From: JBFXDW01 sp050180745
GTDB taxonomy: Bacteria; Pseudomonadota; Alphaproteobacteria; UBA9219
DNA length: 13,944 nt
Assembly (NCBI GenBank): GCA_050180745.1
Contig: JBFXDW010000051.1
Coordinates: 1 to 13,944 of the forward strand
Reading direction: 5' to 3'
A program made the translations under genes and the position numbers. Shown here piece after piece: positions 6,462-12,637 of this stretch. How positions within the stretch are numbered: the stretch's first letter is position 1; every line of letters starts with the position of its first letter. The notes under the pieces are model-generated. The model made no database searches, was not told the origin of the DNA, and saw nothing but the letters and a program-made list of their open reading frames with translations.

Positions 6462-9440
6462 CTATTTTTCCTCTTGATGGGTATGGGCAAAGGTAATCAG
6501 CTCTTTTGCCAATTCCTTAATAACGGCATTGGTCGCGCCAGATTCAATCTCTCCCTCTTCCGTATGCTTAACCACGCGGCGGCGAATTTCTTGCCGCGCC
6601 GAACCTCCAGGAAAGAACCGCGCCAAAATACGACGCGCAGGAGAAGCTCCAAGCGCGTGATAAAGCTGCGTTCTTAACGCCACGTCCTCCGTTGAAGTCG
6701 ATAAAGCCCACAACTCAATAGGGCCCAAAGTGTTGACCAAATGTTGCTCATAGCGTCCTTCATTGGTGTTGAGAAGGAACAAAACAGGAGCCCCGCTTGG
6801 CCGCGGACCTGTTAAGCGATAACGCATGACCCATCGCGCAGTCTCTGATAAGCCAAACCGATCGGCTGTATCGCTGATTGCCCGATCGGACACCGCCGTA
6901 CCACATATCCAAACGCCCGTGGCCAAATCCACCATATCACTGCTAAAGTCGTCCAAAAGCTGAGAGGCCAGAACGATCTGAACACCCCATTTCCGGCCTT
7001 CCCGCACATCGCGGATAACTTGAGCACGAACAGCGGGAGTTTTACTGGTACGGTGGAACTCGTCAAAGCAAATCCGCTTGGGACTTTCACGAATATCGAC
7101 AAGGCGAGCCTCATGATAGTGCCGATACTTCTCTGGCATCATTTTAATGGATTCCGGCCCCAACCACCATGAATGGACCAGAACATACCGCGCCAACATG
7201 TACATGATAGCCGTTTGCCTGTCCGCAATATCATCGCCCTGCGGTGCAACCTCTTGCAAATCCACAGCCGCAATACGTGATGCACCAACATCAAAACGCG
7301 TGACAGACGCCAAAATGGGAAATTCCCGTACCGCAGAGGCCACAAGACGCTCAAATGCATGAATGATTGTTTCCGCTGAAGCCCCAATGGAAGTTTCTTC
7401 CAAAAGCGCTCGGATTTGAGGCCGCCGTGCAGCGGTTACCGCATCAACAAGGGTCGGCACCGCATGACGCTGCGCCAACGTGCATTCGTGATACGCCTCT
7501 TTTTCAAATAACGCATCCACCACGTCCCACCAATAAGGATCGACCGGAAGGTGAATGTTGTACTTCTTGAGAACTTCATCAACATCAGGCTCGATATGGG
7601 GCAAATAAGGACGCGCTTCCGTATTTGCGCCTTCATCATCCCGCCACCGATACATCTCATCAACGCAAAGCCCCACCAACTGTGCCATACCGTCATAAGG
7701 CGCGCTCTGTCCCGGAGACGTACAAAGAAGCGTCAAAAGCTCTGTCAGATAGGCCCGCTCTTCCGGCAAAGGATAACGACATCCAAGCTGCGTATCGAAA
7801 GGATTAATCGCATAATTAGGCGTCATGCGCAGCTTAAAATGCATAGCCTCATGAGCCCGCTCTGGAGGCAAAGCATCACGGATAAGAGAAATGAGCCCCG
7901 CCGAAGACGGCCCAATATCCAAAATCGCGATATAGGGCAAACGCGCATTTCCTGACGACAAAATTGTCCCCAAATTCAATGCGTTCATCAAAACGGACTT
8001 ACCTGCACCAGGCTGTGCGAAAATCAAATCAAACCACAATGTCGTCAGGCTGCTGCCCATCTGATAGGGCCAAATACGCCCATCGGCCGTACGGAACGTA
8101 ACAGACCCTTCAGTAAAGGGGGAACATGCCCGTTGCCACGGCAAAAGCTTCATAGCCTCACGGAACGGAGCCACAGCAGGCGGCGCGGTAGAAGCACACG
8201 CAATCCCCAATGAAGAGGATAAAACAGCCTCAAGAGGATCACCTCCTGCAGAGGAAGCCTGACAATAACCCCAAGATTCAATCGCTTGTGTCATGGTTGC
8301 TAAACGATTTTCCACAAGCCTACGATCACGAACGGGGCCATAGGTAGAAAGAGAAATACGCAACCGGACAACAGGATCACTCTGCGCAAGTTCCTGCAAA
8401 CTACGTAAAGATTCGCGGATCTGCTTGTTTACTTCATTCGTAAAGGCCAGCATCGCCGCACCAAAAGACCGCAACGCTGTACTCGCGACACCGCCACTTT
8501 CAATCAAGAAGGACATATGGAAAGGAATGTCACCATCAATCAAACGCGCAAGCAACTGAGGAAATGGCGTGGGATCGGCCGGAGCCAATGTCATATCAAT
8601 CCCGCCCCATAAAAGATCGCCAATTTGCACAAGAGTCGGAGAAACTGTCTTGGCATCACCAACACATATTTGCTGCCGCAAGGGTGGCCACAAAACGTCG
8701 GAGGCATCTTTTTCTTCTTCCGTTGCACGAGGAATGATAGGGTCCCCCGGCACATTAGCCCGCCATTTTTCATTGCTTAAAAGGGGATAGATGCTCCCCC
8801 GCACAGCCGCCAGCGCATCATGAATATCCTCAAGCATCCCCTTGATCGACATTTCCTGTAACGCGGCAACAACACCCGAAACAAAGCTCTTATGACGAGA
8901 CCGCAACGGCTCCAAAGATAAGATAGGGTTCTGCGCCTTGGGCGCTTTGATCCATTTACGGTCTCGGCGCGTACGCATAGCATCGTCAAGCTCGCTAGTC
9001 CCACATGCCGCAGGACGAGTCCAAACAACGAAGAAAATCTCCTCATGCGCCAAAAAGCGCGCTAAATGGCGGCCCCGTTCATCCAGCAAATCGTCTAAAT
9101 CAAGCTCCATCGCCGATGCAGCAACACGATTACCCTTCATGACACGCCGAAGGTCAGCCCCTGCCATAGAAGGATCACGCATAAAATAGACCTGTAGCGC
9201 ATAGCCCTTGCGATCAAAGCGCGAGCCGAGCTTTGTGGTCGCTTGATCAATAATCCAGCGATATTCCTCATCTCCAATGATCTGGCGCGTGCCATGAATA
9301 CGGATAAAAGACACCATCGAGCCATCACTCGCGATCAGCGTCGTATCGTCATCAGCAGTTTCAAGTTGTATAAAAGATTCAACAGGTTGCTTGGCGGCCA
9401 GCAGAACAGAAGCTATGAGTTGATCGAGCATATTAAGCAT
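6462..9440 (-). CDS. icmB: IcmB/DotO type IVB secretion ATPase (VirB4/TraU-like)
   Basis: The 992-residue product is a full-length IcmB/DotO ATPase, the VirB4-class motor at the cytoplasmic base of the type IVB machine (R64 homologue TraU). It has a large N-terminal domain (1-460), a Walker A motif AQPGAGKS at 475-482 preceded by TTLWFDLIF, the NYAINPFDTQLG segment at 542-553 typical of the family, a Walker B motif RICFDEFHR at 789-797, and the following EGRKWGVQIVLASQLLDDF region (814-832). The length is close to Legionella DotO (about 1,009). There is no obvious transmembrane segment. The first ATG (9440) is chosen because AGGGGAG lies 8 nt upstream, the same ribosome binding sequence as icmO. 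The stop codon of a small upstream ORF overlaps this start (TGATG), suggesting translational coupling. Confidence 0.94.
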   Translation of the reverse strand: MLNMLDQLIASVLLAAKQPVESFIQLETADDDTTLIASDGSMVSFIRIHGTRQIIGDEEYRWIIDQATTKLGSRFDRKGYALQVYFMRDPSMAGADLRRVMKGNRVAASAMELDLDDLLDERGRHLARFLAHEEIFFVVWTRPAACGTSELDDAMRTRRDRKWIKAPKAQNPILSLEPLRSRHKSFVSGVVAALQEMSIKGMLEDIHDALAAVRGSIYPLLSNEKWRANVPGDPIIPRATEEEKDASDVLWPPLRQQICVGDAKTVSPTLVQIGDLLWGGIDMTLAPADPTPFPQLLARLIDGDIPFHMSFLIESGGVASTALRSFGAAMLAFTNEVNKQIRESLRSLQELAQSDPVVRLRISLSTYGPVRDRRLVENRLATMTQAIESWGYCQASSAGGDPLEAVLSSSLGIACASTAPPAVAPFREAMKLLPWQRACSPFTEGSVTFRTADGRIWPYQMGSSLTTLWFDLIFAQPGAGKSVLMNALNLGTILSSGNARLPYIAILDIGPSSAGLISLIRDALPPERAHEAMHFKLRMTPNYAINPFDTQLGCRYPLPEERAYLTELLTLLCTSPGQSAPYDGMAQLVGLCVDEMYRWRDDEGANTEARPYLPHIEPDVDEVLKKYNIHLPVDPYWWDVVDALFEKEAYHECTLAQRHAVPTLVDAVTAARRPQIRALLEETSIGASAETIIHAFERLVASAVREFPILASVTRFDVGASRIAAVDLQEVAPQGDDIADRQTAIMYMLARYVLVHSWWLGPESIKMMPEKYRHYHEARLVDIRESPKRICFDEFHRTSKTPAVRAQVIRDVREGRKWGVQIVLASQLLDDFSSDMVDLATGVWICGTAVSDRAISDTADRFGLSETARWVMRYRLTGPRPSGAPVLFLLNTNEGRYEQHLVNTLGPIELWALSTSTEDVALRTQLYHALGASPARRILARFFPGGSARQEIRRRVVKHTEEGEIESGATNAVIKELAKELITFAHTHQEEK

Positions 9441-9562
9441 CAGGCACGCTCCCCTAGATAAGCTTGCGCAACACTTTCATCCGTAGGCATTATGTAAAGG
9501 ATCATTCTCAAAAACCAAATCAGACAGGCCAAAACAGGCGCAGCTTCTGAAACTAAATTCAA
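9440..9562 (-). CDS. Possible 40-residue membrane peptide overlapping the icmB start
   Basis: Directly upstream of icmB, and ending in a TGA that shares bases with the icmB ATG, is a frame encoding NLVSEAAPVLACLIWFLRMI followed by LYIMPTDESVAQAYLGERA. This is a convincing transmembrane helix followed by a polar cytoplasmic-like tail. The tail codons also contain the icmB ribosome binding site, as expected for coupled genes. The start is uncertain: TTG at 9562 has no clear Shine-Dalgarno sequence, and internal ATGs would cut into the helix. It could instead be the 3' end of a decayed gene. Other Dot/Icm loci carry small membrane proteins near icmB, but no specific match is claimed. Confidence 0.4.
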   Translation of the reverse strand: MNLVSEAAPVLACLIWFLRMILYIMPTDESVAQAYLGERA

Positions 9563-9625
9563 AAGCCATAAAATTCAAGATGCTGCTTTCTCTATAAAGC
9601 CAGTATTATGAAGATTTAGCTAATA

Positions 9626-9707
9626 GAGGGGTCTGGAGTCGGAGATCGGGGGTCGGTGAGAGAAAAAGAAACAACCAAGATTTACCTGATCCCTAACCCC
9701 CAACCTC
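9626..9707. repeat. G-rich repeat block with inverted C-rich partner
   Basis: The left part (9626-9656) is a run of GGGGTC/GGAGTC/GATCGGGGGTCGG units. The right part (9686-9707) contains CTGATCCCTAACCCCCAACC, which is the same kind of unit inverted. The two can pair imperfectly across about 30 nt. The sequence style is the same as the block at 12557-12637, so the two look like members of one dispersed intergenic repeat family. It lies between the terminator of the 79-residue gene and the icmB region. Confidence 0.5.
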
Positions 9708-9713
9708 TAGAGC

Positions 9714-9744
9714 AAAAAACAAAGGCCCGCACAAGCGGACCTTT
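9714..9744 (-). terminator. Rho-independent terminator of the 79-residue gene
   Basis: On the minus strand AAAGGTCCGC and GCGGGCCTTT form a 10-bp stem (one G-U pair) around a TTGT loop, followed by GTTTTTT. This is a textbook terminator about 50 nt past the stop codon at 9792. Confidence 0.85.
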
Positions 9745-9750
9745 CACTGA

Positions 9751-9770
9751 GGCTGCGCTAAACCGCAGCC
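9751..9770. terminator. Accessory hairpin upstream of the terminator
   Basis: GGCTGCG and CGCAGCC (7-bp perfect stem, 6-nt loop) form a hairpin between the stop of the 79-residue gene and its terminator. It has no T-run of its own. It may protect the 3' end or simply be part of a double-hairpin terminator. Confidence 0.45.
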
Positions 9771-9791
9771 AAAACAGGGAAAAGAGAGCCC

Positions 9792-10031
9792 TTAGCTCGC
9801 GCGCTGATGCGCGGGTAATGTCATGCCAACCTCATGCACTGCACGAACAATCCGCTCGCCAATGCTGCCCGCCCGAGCCGCTGCTGCCGCATAGCTGCCA
9901 GATGAGCGCGAGATGGCTGCCAGCGTCTTGTCAAGCGCAACCAGGTTTGTTTGGTTGGTCATTGCGATAAGACGCTCTAACGTCTCATCTGCTGACGGGG
10001 CAAGATACTGAAAGTCAAATTCCTGTGCCAT
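9792..10031 (-). CDS. 79-residue protein of unknown function
   Basis: The ATG at 10031 follows AAGAGAGAG at close spacing, and the gene ends in a strong terminator, so expression as a single-gene unit is likely. The product is mostly helical with no signal peptide or membrane segment. It has an acidic N-terminal third (EFDFQYLAPSADETLERLIA), a middle TNQTNLVALDKTLAAISRSS, an alanine-rich segment, and a C-terminal helix GERIVRAVHEVGMTLPAHQR. The family is not recognised. It is divergent from the FlgC-like gene across about 250 bp, so a shared regulatory region is possible. Confidence 0.72.
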   Translation of the reverse strand: MAQEFDFQYLAPSADETLERLIAMTNQTNLVALDKTLAAISRSSGSYAAAAARAGSIGERIVRAVHEVGMTLPAHQRAS

Positions 10032-10243
10032 GATACTCTCTCTTAATCTATCTATGGATCAGGCCCCAGAAAATCCCTCTGATTTGCCTAAAGACACTAA
10101 CCCGTTCGATTAAGTTCACCCTATCGCAGATTGCTGAATCCCTCGTTAATAGAAGATATTTTTTTTCTTAAAATGGTCGATTTTTTGGCAGATTCATTAG
10201 TGTTTTCGTAGTATTTCTTGAGAAACTATTAACCATGAGCTGT

Positions 10244-10249
10244 TATAAT
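10244..10249 (+). promoter_or_regulatory. -10 box of the FlgC-like gene
   Basis: A perfect TATAAT lies 34 bp upstream of the start codon. The best -35 match, TTGAGA at 10218-10223, is 20 bp away, which is longer than ideal. The position of the box means that the upstream in-frame ATG at 10235 would precede the transcript, supporting the start at 10283. The rest of the 10032-10282 interval is AT-rich with no further recognisable site. Confidence 0.5.
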
Positions 10250-10282
10250 GGGAGTTTCTTTGGAAAAAGGAGGGACAACAGC

Positions 10283-10681
10283 ATGTCATCCGTATTTTCA
10301 TCTGCTCTTTCCGGCCTTAATGCCGCGATAGCACGTGTTGCCAACAGCGCGACAAACATCGCCAACGCCTCTTCACGGGGCACTTTACCTGAAACAACGG
10401 GTGAATCCTCGACCGCCTTTGAACCAAGAGACGTTGTTAACCTTACAACAAACACGGGCGAGGTCCGGACAACAACCGTAGCAAGAACTCCTTCTTACAA
10501 TCCTATGTATGCGCCCAGCGATCCAGATGCGAATGAGGACGGGCTTGTCGCCGAACCTAATGTTGACTTAGCCTCTGAAATGACAGACCTTTTATTGGCT
10601 GAAATCGCCTATAAAGCCAATGCACGCGTCATCAAAGCCGAGCAAGAACGACAAAAGACAACCCTCGACACCCTGACTTAG
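10283..10681 (+). CDS. Short FlgC-like flagellar basal-body rod protein
   Basis: The start at 10283 (MSSVFSSALSGLNAAIARVA) follows AGGAGGG at good spacing. The earlier in-frame ATG at 10235 has no such site and precedes the -10 box. The 132-residue product has the two ends that mark axial rod proteins. The N-terminal helix SALSGLNAAIARVANSATNIANA corresponds to the rod-family SGLNAA...NIANA motif. The C-terminal helix PNVDLASEMTDLLLAEIAYKANARVIKAEQE corresponds to the FlgC/FlgG C-terminal NVDL..EM..L..A...Y.AN motif. Such proteins are exported without a cleaved signal and form the proximal rod. The middle is very short, and no other flagellar gene is nearby, so it may be an orphan paralogue rather than the main FlgC. 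Confidence 0.8.
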   Translation: MSSVFSSALSGLNAAIARVANSATNIANASSRGTLPETTGESSTAFEPRDVVNLTTNTGEVRTTTVARTPSYNPMYAPSDPDANEDGLVAEPNVDLASEMTDLLLAEIAYKANARVIKAEQERQKTTLDTLT

Positions 10682-10751
10682 ACCTTCAAAAGTAATTCAA
10701 AATAGCGTAGAACTCTTTTTCGAGGATCAATCGCAGAGAGTGGTGTCGCTT

Positions 10752-12557
10752 ATGTCTATATCGCGTTTGTCGTTAGTCGGCTCATTAGGAATACTTGCCA
10801 TTTCGCTTATGGCTTCATCATCTCATGCTTATGGCCAACTCGCCCCCGCACCCCAAAAAGCGCCTCGCACACCGGTCAAAAGCTTAACGCTTTCCTCTCC
10901 AACGAAGGATTTGCCTAAAAATCGAATTCTCTCGGGTACCGCAACCGTTCTAGACACAAACCTCTTACGCATCGAAGGTTTTAAACTTCGCCTCTTTGGT
11001 ATTATTTCTCCCAAAATGGAGGCCCCTATGGGGCCCCAAACACGGATCGTTTTGGATGCCCTGGCCAAGGGAACGATAAACTGCCAAATCAAAGACCGCA
11101 CACGCGAAGGCATCTATTTGGCAACATGCGCGAATGAATCTAACTCTGATTTTGGAATCGAACTTCTCCGTCGCGGCCTCGCTGTTGCTGAACGCAAGAC
11201 GTTATCCCTTACAGGTTTAGCTGAACCCTATCTAGCCTCGGAACATGCCGCCCAAAAACAAAGACTTGGTTTATGGCAAACACAAGTTCCTCCCGCAGCA
11301 AGCAGCGAAAGCATCAAACAGTCCGCAGACGAAGTTTCCAAAACAAAAGAAGAAGCCTCAACACGCGCCCCTGCTACCGCCTTGATCGAGGTCACAGAGC
11401 GGGCAGCAGCGAATCAAACAGAGGAACTCCCCCGTCCTGCAGTCAAGCCAACAGAGATAGCAGAGAACGTATCTCCAGAACACATCTCGCTCTCTCCAGA
11501 AGAGCTAATACCTTCCGTGACGGTATCTCTAGGCCCAGCCGGAGAGAAAAATGAAGTCACACAAACAGGAACAGAAATTGAAATAGCAAAGGAAACTGCT
11601 CCGGAGGAGACTTCAGAGCCCGCCCACAACTTTGATCCCTTAGCATGGCTGGAACGCAACCAAATTTTTGCTACAGGGATTTTGTTTCTGCTCTCTTCTT
11701 TCGTTCTAGCTGGCGGACATCTTTGGGGACGACAACGCGAAGCACGACGCGACCTTAGCGCAATGGCAGCGGCGCTCCGCGGCGAGCTTATGGCCGCCCG
11801 CGCTATTGGACGTGCACGCATCAACAAATGGAATAACATGGAAGAAAGCGATACTGCCGTATGGCCACGTATTCGCGTTCTGGTCTTTCAAGCGAACATC
11901 TCTCGCCTTGGTATGTTGGGTGCCGATTTATCACGCCAACTAGCCTCTATCTATGGACAAGCCAGTGACTTCGCCTCCTATTATGCACGCCGTAAAGCAA
12001 CAGATGATCTAAAAGCAAAAAAACAAGCGCTACAAACTCTTCTTGATCATATTGAAGAAGTCCTTCCTCGTTTGGAAAACATTGAATCAACAGGACGGCG
12101 GCCCTTACCGCAAGAACCCGTAGCCGTTAAGCAATCGCTGCTTACCTACCTCCCGAAGAAAGAAATGCCGCCAACAACAGGCGGCACCCCTGTCGCCGCA
12201 CTAACACAAAAAACAGAACCCCAACAAGGAAAAGACAAGCAAACAACCTTGGAAGAGTTCACACGCAACAAAAAGGATGTTTCTAGCGACAAGAACGGCT
12301 CACACAAGAAAGTAAAAATAACGCCGCTTCAAAAACAAAAAAACAAAGTAAAAGACGCGATGCGTTCGGTTCGTGAACAAATTGATGCAGCCACACGCTC
12401 TGCCGCACAACGCTTAGCAGAGCTGCGCAATACGCCATCACCCACCGAACATTATATCCCTGATTATGCCAATTTAACGGAAGAAGAAATTGCAGCTCTT
12501 TCTGAAGATAATTTTGATGACTTCATCACCGACACACGCCCACGTAAAGTAAGATAG
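10752..12557 (+). CDS. Membrane protein with degenerate SNase-like domain and coiled-coil tail
   Basis: Starting at ATG 10752 the protein has 601 residues (GTG codons at 10740 and 10743 would add 4 or 3). Residues 1-26 look like a signal peptide ending SHA. Residues about 60-178 match the staphylococcal nuclease fold: GTATVLD, FKLRLFGI, KDRTREGIYLATC, GIELLRRGLAVAE and AAQKQRLGLW. By eye alignment the catalytic arginine 35 is kept (R80), but E43 is Lys (K88) and R87 is Ile (I121), so catalysis is doubtful. C111 and C126 may form a disulfide. A Pro/Glu/Thr-rich linker (180-300) leads to one transmembrane helix at 305-324. The cytoplasmic remainder is charged and partly coiled-coil, with a Lys/Gln-rich low-complexity stretch (about 470-530) and an acidic end. 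It lies 70 bp after the FlgC-like gene and may be co-transcribed. The role is unknown, possibly as an envelope scaffold. Confidence 0.78.
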   Translation: MSISRLSLVGSLGILAISLMASSSHAYGQLAPAPQKAPRTPVKSLTLSSPTKDLPKNRILSGTATVLDTNLLRIEGFKLRLFGIISPKMEAPMGPQTRIVLDALAKGTINCQIKDRTREGIYLATCANESNSDFGIELLRRGLAVAERKTLSLTGLAEPYLASEHAAQKQRLGLWQTQVPPAASSESIKQSADEVSKTKEEASTRAPATALIEVTERAAANQTEELPRPAVKPTEIAENVSPEHISLSPEELIPSVTVSLGPAGEKNEVTQTGTEIEIAKETAPEETSEPAHNFDPLAWLERNQIFATGILFLLSSFVLAGGHLWGRQREARRDLSAMAAALRGELMAARAIGRARINKWNNMEESDTAVWPRIRVLVFQANISRLGMLGADLSRQLASIYGQASDFASYYARRKATDDLKAKKQALQTLLDHIEEVLPRLENIESTGRRPLPQEPVAVKQSLLTYLPKKEMPPTTGGTPVAALTQKTEPQQGKDKQTTLEEFTRNKKDVSSDKNGSHKKVKITPLQKQKNKVKDAMRSVREQIDAATRSAAQRLAELRNTPSPTEHYIPDYANLTEEEIAALSEDNFDDFITDTRPRKVR

Positions 12558-12637
12558 GGATCAGGGACTAGGTATCAGGGGTCGGGGAAGCATTTAGGAT
12601 TTGGCATTTAGCATTTAGGGAAGCTTCCCCGACCCCC
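12557..12637. repeat. G-rich repeat plus 14-bp hairpin between convergent genes
   Basis: GGGATCAGGGACTAGG (from 12557) and ATCAGGGGTCGGGGAAGC form the left arm. GGGGTCGGGGAAGC (12578-12591) is exactly inverted at 12623-12636. The 31-nt loop holds three CATTTAG-type units in tandem. Four G-tracts of 3-4 at 12557-12587 also satisfy a simple quadruplex pattern. The block may act as a bidirectional terminator for the SNase-like gene and asnB, but it has no T-run. It is related in sequence to the block at 9626-9707. Confidence 0.6.

Noticed and set aside
9471..9576. Alternative minus-strand peptide starting MAFEFSF upstream of icmB
   Set aside because: About 30 residues with no ribosome binding site, and it is out of frame with the better membrane ORF that couples to icmB.
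10190..10220. Sigma54-like TTGGCA upstream of the FlgC-like gene
   Set aside because: No GC dinucleotide at the required distance for the -12 element, while a perfect TATAAT lies closer to the gene.
10235..10282. Earlier ATG for the FlgC-like gene
   Set aside because: It precedes the TATAAT box and lacks a ribosome binding site, while 10283 has AGGAGGG and starts the rod motif at the expected place.
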